DNA of 64,000 nucleotides from Achromobacter denitrificans NBRC 15125. Its GTDB lineage: Bacteria; Pseudomonadota; Gammaproteobacteria; Burkholderiales; Burkholderiaceae_B. Shown piece by piece: positions 8,142-16,151 of this stretch (position 1 is the stretch's first letter; every line of letters starts with the position of its first letter). Location: contig NZ_BCTQ01000014.1 of NCBI RefSeq assembly GCF_001571365.1, positions 88,392 to 152,391 on the forward strand, read 5' to 3'. The notes beneath the pieces were generated by a model. It did not search any database and was not told the origin of the DNA. It was given only the letters and a program-made list of their open reading frames with translations. Made by a program: the position numbers and the translations under genes.

Positions 8142-9035
8142 CGGGCCTTCGATATCGCCACGGTTTTCGCGCAGCAGGTCGTACAGGGCCTGGGCGGCGA
8201 CGGACAGCGTGCGGCCCTTGCGTTGCACCAGGTAGAGCGGCCGCGTCAGGGCTTTGCCCGCCAGGGGCACGATGCGCAGGTCCGGGCCGCCGAAATGGAA
8301 CAGCGTCATGGCGGGCACCACCGAGATGCCCAGGCCGGCCCGCACCAAACCGGTCGCCGTGGCCAGGTGCTCCACCTCGAAGACCGGCGCCGGCGCGTCC
8401 GCGCCGAAGGCTTCGTCCAGGTGCTTGCGCACGCTGCTGCCGCGCGCGAGCTGGATCACGGGATAGCGCAGGATATCGCGCAGCCGCACTGCCCGGGCGT
8501 CCGCCAGCGGATGATCCGCGCGGCAGACCAGGTAGTAGCGGTCGGCATGCAGGAACTCGCTGTCCAGCTCGGCCATGTCCGGCCGCCGGGACGCCACCGC
8601 GAAGTCCACCTGGCCGGCCTGCACCATATCGAGGCAGGGATCCAGCAGGGCGTCGCGCAGGTCCACCACGATGCCGGGATGGGCATCGCGGAACCGGGCC
8701 AGCAGCCCGGGCAGCCAGCCGGCCGCCAGCGAGGGCAAGGCCGCCAGCGCCACGCGGCCGCGGCGGCGCGCCGCATGGTCGCGCAGGTCGTCCATGACCA
8801 GTTCCATGTCGGCCAGCAGCCGGCGCGCCGTGGCGTCCAGGATGCGGCCTTCGGCGGTCAGCTCGACGTTGCGGGTATCGCGATCGAACAGGCGCAGGCC
8901 GGCGCTGTCTTCCAGCTGCCGGATCAGGGCGCTGAACGCGGGCTGCGTCAGGTGGCAGCGCTGCGCCGCCCGGGTGAAGTGCTTCTCGTCGGCCAGGGCC
9001 ACGAAGGCGCGCAGTTGGCGGGCAGACAGATTCAT
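8139..9035 (-). CDS. LysR-family transcriptional regulator
   Basis: 298 residues with an N-terminal HTH (MNLSARQLRAFVALADEKHF, then TRAAQRCHLTQPAFSALIRQLE) and a C-terminal effector-binding domain. The subgroup with NLSARQLRAF resembles CynR/TsaR-type activators of catabolic genes. It is divergent from the AtuA pair and Bug receptor that begin at 9136, with about 100 bp between starts, so it probably controls that unit. Its stop codon is part of the outer end of a repeat unit, so the last residues (IEGP) may be the natural terminus or one created by the repeat. The inducer is unknown. Confidence 0.9.
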   Translation of the reverse strand: MNLSARQLRAFVALADEKHFTRAAQRCHLTQPAFSALIRQLEDSAGLRLFDRDTRNVELTAEGRILDATARRLLADMELVMDDLRDHAARRRGRVALAALPSLAAGWLPGLLARFRDAHPGIVVDLRDALLDPCLDMVQAGQVDFAVASRRPDMAELDSEFLHADRYYLVCRADHPLADARAVRLRDILRYPVIQLARGSSVRKHLDEAFGADAPAPVFEVEHLATATGLVRAGLGISVVPAMTLFHFGGPDLRIVPLAGKALTRPLYLVQRKGRTLSVAAQALYDLLRENRGDIEGP

Positions 9036-9135
9036 GGCTTTTCTCTATGAATTGATCTGATCTTTCTATTTTACTGATCATCCCGCCATCCCTATAGTGA
9101 TCCGGACACCGACTTTCCGCACTGAACCCGGCCCT

Positions 9136-10494
9136 ATGCCCCACTTCCCCCTGCTCATCGGCTGCGCGTCCGGTTTCTCCGGCGACCGCAGCGACGGCGC
9201 CGCCGCCGTGGTGCGCACGCTGGCCGCTCGCGGCGGCGGCGCGCTGATCTTCGAAACGCTGGCCGAGCGCACGCTGGCGCTGGCGCAGTTGGCCCGCAAC
9301 GACGACCCCGAACGCGGCTACGAGCCGCTGCTGGACGAACTGGTCGGGCCGGTGCTCGGCGACTGCCTGCGCCACGGCATCAGCATCGTCGGCAACTTCG
9401 GCGCCGCCAATCCGGCCGCCGCCGCCCGCCGCATCGCCGCGCTGGCGCGCGAACAAGGCCTGCCCCGCCCGCGCATCGCGGTGGTGCATGGCGATGCATT
9501 GATCGGCGCCGCGCAGCGCGACCTGCTGCGGCAGCGCCTGGGCGGCGCGCTCGACGGACTGGACGTGGTCAGCGCCAACGCCTACCTCGGCGCGTCCGAG
9601 ATCGCGCAGGCGCTGGCGGCCGGCGCCCAGGTGGTGGTGGCCGGCCGGGTCGCGGATCCCTCCTTGACGCTGGGGCCGGCCCTGGCGCACTTCGGCTGGA
9701 GCCTGGACGACTGGCCGCGCCTGGGGCGCGCCACCATGGCCGGCCACATGCTGGAATGCGGCCTGCAGGTGACGGGCGGCTACTTCTGCGTGCCCGGCCT
9801 GAAAGACGTGCCCGACGTGCACGCCGCCGGCTTTCCGATCGCCGAGATATACGCCGACGGCGAGTTCGTCATCGGCAAGGCCGACGGCACGGGCGGCATG
9901 GTCGACGCGCGCACGGTCAAGGAACAGCTGCTGTACGAAGTGCACGACCCCGCGCGCTACCTCACGCCCGACGTCGTCGCCGACCTGAGCCGGGCGTCGG
10001 TGGCCGAGCTGGGCCCCGACCGCGTGGCGGTGCGCGGCGTCACCGGCCATGCGCGGCCCGACGAACTGAAGGTCAACGTGTGCTATCGCGGCGGCTGGCT
10101 GGCCGAAGCCGAGATTTCCTATGCCGGCGTCCAGGCCGAGGCGCGCGCCCGGCTCGCGGCGGACATCGTCCGCAAGCGGGTGGACCCGGCGCTGCGCCTG
10201 CGCGCCGACCTGATCGGCGCCATCAGCATCCTGGCCGACGACGCCGGCGAAATGCGCCGCGCCCTGCCCGAGGGCCACGCCCGCGACGTGCGCCTGCGCA
10301 TCGCCACCGAACACCTGGACCGCAAGCTCGCCGAGAGCGTGCTGCGCGAAGTCAACGCGCTGTACACCTGCGGCCCGGCCGGCGGCGGCGGCGTGCGCAC
10401 CGCGCTGCGCCCGCGCCTGAACATGCTGTCCTGCACCCTGCCCCGCGACGCCGTGCCCAGCGGCTGGACCTTCCTGGAGGATGCCGCAAAATGA
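9136..10494 (+). CDS. AtuA family protein (acyclic terpene utilisation AtuA N-terminal domain)
   Basis: 452 residues from the ATG at 9136. An in-frame GTG at 9097 would add 13 residues, but the ATG places the conserved LLIGCASGFSGDR at the very N-terminus, as in this family. The family is named from the Pseudomonas citronellol/geraniol gene atuA, yet its reaction is not established. Glycine-rich segments NFGAANP, VAGRVADPSLTLGPA and CGPAGGGGV are visible. It overlaps the next gene by four bases (ATGA), a sign of translational coupling with the small AtuA-like partner. In this cluster it probably acts on a carboxylate or CoA intermediate imported through the Bug receptor at 10911, which is inference. 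Confidence 0.85.
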   Translation: MPHFPLLIGCASGFSGDRSDGAAAVVRTLAARGGGALIFETLAERTLALAQLARNDDPERGYEPLLDELVGPVLGDCLRHGISIVGNFGAANPAAAARRIAALAREQGLPRPRIAVVHGDALIGAAQRDLLRQRLGGALDGLDVVSANAYLGASEIAQALAAGAQVVVAGRVADPSLTLGPALAHFGWSLDDWPRLGRATMAGHMLECGLQVTGGYFCVPGLKDVPDVHAAGFPIAEIYADGEFVIGKADGTGGMVDARTVKEQLLYEVHDPARYLTPDVVADLSRASVAELGPDRVAVRGVTGHARPDELKVNVCYRGGWLAEAEISYAGVQAEARARLAADIVRKRVDPALRLRADLIGAISILADDAGEMRRALPEGHARDVRLRIATEHLDRKLAESVLREVNALYTCGPAGGGGVRTALRPRLNMLSCTLPRDAVPSGWTFLEDAAK

Positions 10495-10874
10495 GCCCCG
10501 ACCTGATCCCCGTGCCGCTGTACCGCCTGGGCCACAGCCGCTCCGGCGACAAGGGCGACATCTCCAATCTCAGCCTGATCGCCTGGGATCCCGAGTGCTA
10601 TGCGGTCCTGGAGGCGCAGGCGACCGAGGCCCGCGTCGCGGCCTGGTTCGCCTACCGCCATCCGCGCCGCGTCACCCGCTACCTGGTGCCCACCCTGCAT
10701 GCGATGAACTTCGTGCTGGAAGGCGTGCTGGACGGCGGCGTGAACGACGCCCTCAATCTGGACACGCACGGCAAGAGCCTGTCCTTCCGATTGCTGGACA
10801 TGACGGTGGAGGTCAGCCCCGAACTGGCCGGCCGGCTGCCAGACATACCCGGCGACCGCCCCGCGGCCGCCTGA
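10491..10874 (+). CDS. AtuA-associated small ferredoxin-fold-like protein
   Basis: 127 residues starting at an ATG that overlaps the stop of the preceding gene. The conserved core RLGHSRSGDKGDISNLSLIA is characteristic of the C-terminal domain that in many organisms is fused to AtuA. Here the two domains are separate, translationally coupled genes. It also contains a conserved HAMNFVLEGVLDGGVNDALNLDTHGKSL region, quoted in pieces as HAMNF and LDTHGK. It probably forms a complex with the AtuA protein. No membrane segment or signal peptide is seen. Confidence 0.85.
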   Translation: MSPDLIPVPLYRLGHSRSGDKGDISNLSLIAWDPECYAVLEAQATEARVAAWFAYRHPRRVTRYLVPTLHAMNFVLEGVLDGGVNDALNLDTHGKSLSFRLLDMTVEVSPELAGRLPDIPGDRPAAA

Positions 10875-10910
10875 TTCCCGTTCCTATAAAAAACACCACA
10901 GGAGACACAC

Positions 10911-11873
10911 ATGCGCATCGCTTTCAAAGGCCGCCTGGCCCTGCTGCTGGCGGCGGCCCTGCCCTTGCCCGCCCTGGCGCAATTCCCCGCCAAGCCCATC
11001 ACCTTCATCGTGCCCTTCGCCGCGGGCAGCGCCACCGACCAGATCGGGCGCGCCATCGGCCAGGGCGTGACGGAACAGACCGGCCAGGCCGTCGTCATCG
11101 AGAACAAGCCGGGCGCCAGCGCGATGATCGGCGCGGCGGCCGGCGCCCGCGCGGCCCCCGACGGCTATACCGTGCTGATCACCACCAACACCACGCATGC
11201 CGCCAATGAACACCTGTACAAGAGCCTGACCTACGATCCCGTCAAGGACTACGCGCCGCTCACGCTGCTCGGCAAGGGCGGCCAGATCATGGTGGTCAAT
11301 CCCGCCTCTCCCGCCAAGACGGTGGGCGAATTCCTGGCGCAGGCCAAGCAGCAACCAGGCAAGCTGAGCTTCGGCAGCGGCAGCTCCAGCAGCCGCATCG
11401 CCGGGGAACTGCTGCAACAGATGGCGAACGTGCAGCTGCTGCACGTGCCGTACAAGAGCAACCCGCTGGCGATCACCGACCTGCTGGGCGGCCAGATCGA
11501 CATGATGATCACCGACACCGCCACCGGCCTGCCCCAGGTCAAATCGGGCAAGTTGCGCGCGCTGGGCGTGACCGGCCAGGCGCGTTCGGCGTTGGCGCCG
11601 GACGTGCCCACCATCGCCGAATCGGGCGTGCCGGGCTACGAAATGGGCTACTGGTTCGCCGCCTATGCGCCGGCCGGCACGCCGCCGGAGGTCGTCAAGC
11701 GCCTGAACGAGTTGCTGGTGAAGGCGACGCAGACCGCGCCCGCCAAGCAGTTCTACTCGCAGACGGGCACCGACCCCGCCACGTCCTCGCCGGACGAGCT
11801 GGCGCAATTCCAGCAGGCCGAATCGAAGAAATGGGGCGACATCATCAAGAAGGCCGGCATCCAGCCGGAATGA
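10911..11873 (+). CDS. Bug-type periplasmic solute-binding receptor
   Basis: 320 residues with a cleavable signal peptide (MRIAFKGRLALLLAAALPLP, cleavage probably after ALA-Q). The Bug/TctC fold is shown by PFAAGSATDQIGRA, ENKPGASAMIG, DGYTVL and the HVPYKSN loop that contacts the ligand. Proteins of this family bind carboxylates or related solutes for TTT carriers, but no TctA/TctB membrane subunits are nearby, as is usual in Bordetella. It follows the AtuA pair by 36 bp with a GGAG-type ribosome site, so it is likely co-transcribed and may detect their substrate. Confidence 0.93.
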   Translation: MRIAFKGRLALLLAAALPLPALAQFPAKPITFIVPFAAGSATDQIGRAIGQGVTEQTGQAVVIENKPGASAMIGAAAGARAAPDGYTVLITTNTTHAANEHLYKSLTYDPVKDYAPLTLLGKGGQIMVVNPASPAKTVGEFLAQAKQQPGKLSFGSGSSSSRIAGELLQQMANVQLLHVPYKSNPLAITDLLGGQIDMMITDTATGLPQVKSGKLRALGVTGQARSALAPDVPTIAESGVPGYEMGYWFAAYAPAGTPPEVVKRLNELLVKATQTAPAKQFYSQTGTDPATSSPDELAQFQQAESKKWGDIIKKAGIQPE

Positions 11874-11900
11874 TCGCCGCGCGCCGGGCCCGGGGCCGCG

Positions 11901-12731
11901 CTACAGCACGTCCCGGGCCGCCAGCATCGGGCTGCCGGCGATGCGCTGCGTGATGGCGCGGCAGGCCGCGAGCAGCGGCGCCACATAGGCCGCGTCCGGA
12001 TCGGGCTTCTGGCGAAAACGCAGCGTGCTGACGCTGATGGCCGCCACCGGCATCCCGTTGGCCCCGAAAATCGGCGCGCCGAAGCAATGGATGCCGGCTT
12101 CGTTTTCTTCCTCGTCCGCGGCCCAGCCGCGCTCGCGCACGAGGTCGAGCTGCCGGCGCAGGTCCGCCTCGTCCTTCACGGTGTTCGGCGTATGGCGCGC
12201 GTAAGGCTGCGGCAGCTGGTCCAGCGCGGCCCGCAGCGCGTCCTCGTCGAGCATGGCCAGGTAGGCCTTGCCCACCGCCGTCGAATGCATGTAGACATTG
12301 GTGCCGATGCGCGAATTCATCTGCACGACGCTGGGGCTTTCCAGCTTCTCGATATAGACCATGTGCGGCCCGTTGGGCACCGCCAGGTGGACGGTCTCGC
12401 CGGTCGCGTCGCGCAGGTGCTTCAGGTCCTCGACGGCGGCCAGCCGCATTTCCGAGCGCCCCCAGCTGCGGCTGGCCAGCTGGATCAGCCGCGGACCCAG
12501 CGTGAGCTTGCCGCTGCCCGGATGTTCCGCCAGCAGCCGCTCGGCGACCAGCGCCGCCACGGTCCGGTAGACGGTCGGGCGCGGATAGCCGCTGACCTTG
12601 CTGAGCTCGGCGACGGTCATGGGTTCGGGCGTGTCGGCCACCACCTGCAGCACATGCATGAACTTCGAAAAAGCGGCGGTCCCCGCCACCTGCGCGGCGG
12701 GCGGTCTGGCTATGGACTGGGATTCTGGCAT
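11901..12731 (-). CDS. IclR-family transcriptional regulator
   Basis: 276 residues from the ATG at 12731. Residues about 20-80 form the IclR winged HTH (TVAELSKVSGYPRPTVYRTV) and residues about 95-265 the effector domain with VHLAVPNG, MVYIEKLES, STAVGKAYLA and ISVSTLRFR. It is the last gene of the minus-strand run cupin, Bug, SDR, SDR, IclR and converges with the Bug gene at 10911 (27-bp gap). A palindromic site upstream of the cupin gene (15970-15995) is a good candidate operator, giving a self-regulated catabolic operon. A longer in-frame opening upstream is rejected because it lacks homology. Confidence 0.92.
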   Translation of the reverse strand: MPESQSIARPPAAQVAGTAAFSKFMHVLQVVADTPEPMTVAELSKVSGYPRPTVYRTVAALVAERLLAEHPGSGKLTLGPRLIQLASRSWGRSEMRLAAVEDLKHLRDATGETVHLAVPNGPHMVYIEKLESPSVVQMNSRIGTNVYMHSTAVGKAYLAMLDEDALRAALDQLPQPYARHTPNTVKDEADLRRQLDLVRERGWAADEEENEAGIHCFGAPIFGANGMPVAAISVSTLRFRQKPDPDAAYVAPLLAACRAITQRIAGSPMLAARDVL

Positions 12732-12826
12732 GGCGGAAAGCGTGGCGATGGCGGACGGACGTGGCGTAGCCGCGCGGGCGGCTACGCCATTATCCCCGCA
12801 AACGCGGCCCGGCGCGTGGGGCGGGG

Positions 12827-13546
12827 TCAAGCCGCGAGGTAGCCGCCGTCGACCGGCAGGATCACGCCCGTCATGAACGCGGCCGCCGGCGCGCACAGGA
12901 ACGCGACCGCGTCCGCCACGTCCTCGGGCCGGCCCCAGCGCGCCAGCGGCGTGCGCTGCAGAATGGGCCCGGAACGCGCCGGGTCGTCCTGCAGCGCCTG
13001 GGTCAGCGGCGTGGCGATCCAGCCCGGCGCCACCGCATTGACCCGCACGCCGTCCGCGGCATAGGCCAGGGCCAGCGACTTGGTCAGTTGCGCCACGCCG
13101 CCCTTGCTGGCCGCGTAGGCCGGCACCAGCGAGCCGCCGAAGAAGCTCAGCATGGACGCCGTGTTCACGATGCAGCCGCCGCGCCGCGCCAGGCGTTCCC
13201 GGGCCGCGCTGCATACCCGCATGGTGCCGGTCAGGTTGACCGCGACCACCTGCTCGAACACGGCGGGATCGTGTTCCGCGCCGCGGCGGATCATGCCCGC
13301 GCAGTTGACCACGATGTCCAGCTCGTCCAGGCCCTGCAACAGGCGCTCGACGTCGCCGGCCTGGCTGACGTCGCCGAGGCGCACGTCGATGCCGGGCGCC
13401 AATTCATCCGCCTGCGATTGCAGCCCGGCCGCGACCGTGCGCGCTCCGAGCGAGGCCAGCCGGTTGGCGACCGCCGCGCCGATGCCCTGCGTGGCGCCGG
13501 TGACCAGCGCCGTCTTGCCCGCGAATAGATCCGCTTTGAACGTCAT
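12827..13546 (-). CDS. Short-chain dehydrogenase/reductase
   Basis: 239 residues, a classical SDR: TGATQGIG cofactor motif at 16-23, NCAG at 81-84, catalytic Ser131, Tyr144 and Lys148 (Y-A-A-S-K) and a C-terminal DGGYLAA. The Ala after the second beta strand gives no clear clue to NAD or NADP. It belongs to the cupin-Bug-SDR-SDR-IclR run and follows the other SDR by only 10 bp. It probably oxidises a hydroxy intermediate of the unknown substrate of this operon. Confidence 0.92.
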   Translation of the reverse strand: MTFKADLFAGKTALVTGATQGIGAAVANRLASLGARTVAAGLQSQADELAPGIDVRLGDVSQAGDVERLLQGLDELDIVVNCAGMIRRGAEHDPAVFEQVVAVNLTGTMRVCSAARERLARRGGCIVNTASMLSFFGGSLVPAYAASKGGVAQLTKSLALAYAADGVRVNAVAPGWIATPLTQALQDDPARSGPILQRTPLARWGRPEDVADAVAFLCAPAAAFMTGVILPVDGGYLAA

Positions 13547-13556
13547 GCCCGCTCGC

Positions 13557-14351
13557 TCAGAAAGTACCGGGATAGGCGCCGCCGTCGGCCAGCACGTTCT
13601 GGCCGGTGACGTACGCCGCCTGCACGCTGCACAGGAAGGCGCAGATGGCGCCGAACTCTTCGGCGTTGCCGAAGCGCCTGGCGGGGATCGCCGCCTCGCG
13701 CGCCGCGCGCAGCGTGTCCACGTCCTGCCCCGCCTTGGCCGCCGAGGCCGCCAGGCTGGAGGTCAGGCGGCCGGTGGCGAAGGCGCCGGGGAGCAGATTG
13801 TTGATGGTGACGCCCCGCGCCGCGATGCCGCTGCGCGCCACGCCGGCCACGAAGCCGGTCAGGCCGCTGCGCGCGCCGTTGGACAGGCCCAGGATGTCGA
13901 TCGGGGCCTTCACCGCGCTGGACGTGATGTTGACGATGCGCCCGAAGCCGCGTTCGGCCATGCCGTCCACCGTGGCCTTGATGAGCTCGATGGGCGTCAG
14001 CATATTGGCCTCGACCGCGCTCAGCCAGGCCTGGCGGTCCCAATCGCGGAAATCGCCGGGCGGCGGCCCGCCCGCGTTGGTCACCACGATGTCGTAGTCG
14101 CGATGCGCCGCGAAGACCGCGTCGCGGCCCTGCGGCGTGGTGATGTCGGCCGCCACGGCCTTCACGAAGCCCTCGCCCCCCGCCGGACGCTCGCCCAACA
14201 GGCGCTGGCGCGCGCTTTCCAGCGCGTCGGCGCCGCGGGCCACGATCACCACGTTCGCGCCTTCGCGCACCAGGGCCAGCGCGCAGCCGTAGCCCAGGCC
14301 TTTGCTGGCGCCCCCCACCAGGGCGGTCTTGCCGGTGATACCCAGATCCAT
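13557..14351 (-). CDS. SDR-fold protein lacking the Tyr-x-x-x-Lys catalytic pair
   Basis: 264 residues with an intact Rossmann start (GGASKGLG at 13-20), NAG at 92-94 and Ser144/Ser145 in NITSSAVK. Where Tyr and Lys should follow, the sequence reads S157-N-G-A-R161, so both catalytic residues are changed. The C-terminus (VLADGGAYPGTF) is typical of SDRs. Several FabG-like proteins of soil and Bordetella-type bacteria carry this SN-xx-R variant, so it is a subfamily rather than a decay product. It sits between the Bug receptor and the canonical SDR, so it may use a different mechanism or act as a partner subunit. Confidence 0.9.
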   Translation of the reverse strand: MDLGITGKTALVGGASKGLGYGCALALVREGANVVIVARGADALESARQRLLGERPAGGEGFVKAVAADITTPQGRDAVFAAHRDYDIVVTNAGGPPPGDFRDWDRQAWLSAVEANMLTPIELIKATVDGMAERGFGRIVNITSSAVKAPIDILGLSNGARSGLTGFVAGVARSGIAARGVTINNLLPGAFATGRLTSSLAASAAKAGQDVDTLRAAREAAIPARRFGNAEEFGAICAFLCSVQAAYVTGQNVLADGGAYPGTF

Positions 14352-14379
14352 GTTCTGCTCCTTGTCGTGTGCGGGCGAT

Positions 14380-15354
14380 CTATTGGCGCATGCCGAACTT
14401 TTCGATCAAGCCCTTGAACGTTGCATTATCCCGCTCCATCAGCGTCGTGAAGGTTTGCTGGTCGGCCACGACGTAGCCCAGGTTCTGCTCCGCCATGAAG
14501 CGCTTCAGGCTGCCTTCGGCGGCCGCCTTGCGGAAGGCGACGCCCAGCGTGTCCAGCACGGGCTGCGGCGTGCCCTTGGGCGCGGCGATGCCGCGCCAGG
14601 TCCCGATGGAAAGGTCGATGCCGCGCTCTTTCAGCGTGGGCACGTTCTCGAAGCCGGGCACGCGCGCATCCGCCATGACGGCCAGGGGCTTGAGCTTGCC
14701 GGCCTTGACGTACTGCATCACCTCGGCCGGGCTGACCGCCACCGCGTCGATATGGCCGCCCAGCAGGGCGAGCACCGCCGGATTGCCGCCGTTGAACGGA
14801 ATATGGTTGAACTTGGCGCCGGTCTTGTCTTCCAGCGCCGCGGCCGCCAGGTGCCAGATCGAGCCGATGCCGGCATTGCCCACCTGCGTGCTTTCCGGCT
14901 TGGCGCGCGCCGCGGCCAGGAATTCCTCGATGGTGTTGTAGGGCGAATCGGCGCTCACGGTGATCGCCGACGGATCCGCGTTGAGCTGGATGATGGGCGT
15001 GAATTTCTGGTAGGTCGTCTTGGTGAGCCCCAGGTGCGGGATGATCACCATGTCGGCGGTCACCAGCGCCAGCTTGTAGCCATCCGGGCTGCTGTTGGCG
15101 ACTTCGGTCAGGCCGATGCCGCCCGCCGCGCCGGGCTTGTTGAGCACGACGATGGGCTGCGACAGGTGCGTGCGCGAAGCGTCGCTCATGGCGCGCGCCA
15201 TGGCGTCGGTGCCGCCGCCCGCCGCGAAGGGCACGACGAGTTCGATGGCCCGGCCGGGAAAATTCTGGGCCCGCGCCGCCGGGATGGCGGCGGCCAGGGC
15301 CGCGCCGCCGACGAGCGCGGAGAGGATGCAGCGGGTGAACGCGCGACGTTTCAT
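14380..15354 (-). CDS. Bug-type periplasmic solute-binding receptor
   Basis: 324 residues from the ATG at 15354, preceded by GGAGA. An upstream in-frame opening adds an unlikely leader. The N-terminus (MKRRAFTRCILSALVGG, cleavage likely near ARA-Q) contains two arginines before the hydrophobic stretch, so Tat export is conceivable but a Sec signal is equally likely. Bug motifs are VPFAAGGGTDAMAR, LNKPGAAGGIG, DGYKLAL and HIPFNGGNPAV. It lies between the cupin gene and the SDR pair, suggesting it binds the substrate of this operon. Confidence 0.93.
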   Translation of the reverse strand: MKRRAFTRCILSALVGGAALAAAIPAARAQNFPGRAIELVVPFAAGGGTDAMARAMSDASRTHLSQPIVVLNKPGAAGGIGLTEVANSSPDGYKLALVTADMVIIPHLGLTKTTYQKFTPIIQLNADPSAITVSADSPYNTIEEFLAAARAKPESTQVGNAGIGSIWHLAAAALEDKTGAKFNHIPFNGGNPAVLALLGGHIDAVAVSPAEVMQYVKAGKLKPLAVMADARVPGFENVPTLKERGIDLSIGTWRGIAAPKGTPQPVLDTLGVAFRKAAAEGSLKRFMAEQNLGYVVADQQTFTTLMERDNATFKGLIEKFGMRQ

Positions 15355-15429
15355 GGTGTCTCCAATAGGTGTTCTTATGGACTGCGAGGGGGGGAGCGAG
15401 CGCCGTCCGGCCCGCAAGGCCGGCCAGCG

Positions 15430-15957
15430 TCAGCGGATGAACTGGCGCACGTAGTCTTCGCCGAGGCCGACCTCGGTGTAGTGCTTGCGGCACATGTCGA
15501 TCTTGGTGAAGACGTCTTCGTATCCCATCCCCTTGCCCCAGGGATCGGTGTAGTACATGACGCCGTTGACCTGGAAATACGTGATCATTTCCTCGACGTC
15601 GGGCGGCACGTACAACGTGTGCGTCTCGCCCGGAGGCTCGAACACATAGCTGCCTTCGGTGGCCTCCCAATCGTGCTCCAGGTAGCGCCAGCGGCCCTTG
15701 AGCACGAAGCCGTGCACGGCCTGCGGATGGCGGTGGCGGCTGAGCACGCCCGACTTCCGCACGCGCAGCAGGTTGGTCCAGTAGCCCTGGCTGGCGTTCA
15801 GACAGAGCGGCCGGAACCAGACGTTCTCGGCCTGCGGCACCCACACTCGTTCATCGGCGGGCACCGCCTGCGGAATCACGATCTCGGGCAGGGCCTCGGG
15901 CGGGTTGGGATATTGGTAGGGAGTAAGGGGTTCGGCGTCCGGCCTGTCTATGGGCAT
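15430..15957 (-). CDS. Cupin protein of the 2,4'-dihydroxyacetophenone dioxygenase-like family
   Basis: 175 residues with one cupin barrel. The metal-binding motif 1 is seen in SRHRHPQAVHGFVLKG (His pair and a third His six residues later) and motif 2 in EPPGETHTLYV. The overall pattern with LRVRKSG, WRYLEHDWEATEGSYVFEPPGE (quoted in parts) matches proteins annotated as 2,4'-dihydroxyacetophenone dioxygenases, Fe-dependent enzymes that cleave an aryl ketone side chain. The family contains many members of unknown activity, so the exact substrate is uncertain. It is the first gene of the minus-strand operon and is preceded by AAGGAT and a palindromic operator candidate. Confidence 0.82.
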   Translation of the reverse strand: MPIDRPDAEPLTPYQYPNPPEALPEIVIPQAVPADERVWVPQAENVWFRPLCLNASQGYWTNLLRVRKSGVLSRHRHPQAVHGFVLKGRWRYLEHDWEATEGSYVFEPPGETHTLYVPPDVEEMITYFQVNGVMYYTDPWGKGMGYEDVFTKIDMCRKHYTEVGLGEDYVRQFIR

Positions 15958-15969
15958 ATCGGTTATCCT

Positions 15970-15995
15970 TCCATAATATGGACATAATGTTTATG
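15970..15995. promoter_or_regulatory. Twin palindromic operator candidate upstream of the cupin operon
   Basis: Two perfect inverted repeats abut: TCCATA-A-TATGGA at 15970-15982 and CATAA-TGT-TTATG at 15983-15995, and TTATGGAC follows at 15996-16003. They lie 13-38 bp upstream of the cupin start in an AT-rich patch that also offers -10-like sequence on the minus strand. IclR-family proteins bind short palindromes of this kind, and the operon ends with an IclR gene. Confidence 0.55.
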
Positions 15996-16097
15996 TTATG
16001 GACGAATTATAGGGATAGCGTTCTGGCCGGCGACAGCGGGGGCTAACCCTAAGCTGCACCACAACAAGACGGGTTCCGCCCTCCCCGCGCCGGGGCG

Positions 16098-16127
16098 AAA
16101 AAAAACCCACCGCAATGCGGTGGGTTT
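16098..16127 (-). terminator. Rho-independent terminator of fpr
   Basis: Eleven-base arms AACCCACCGCA and TGCGGTGGGTT separated by one A, with an eight-A run on the plus strand that gives the T-tract in minus-strand transcripts. It lies 25 bp past the fpr stop. Confidence 0.9.
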
Positions 16128-16151
16128 CGATGCTGCGCCGGTGTCGGCGGC

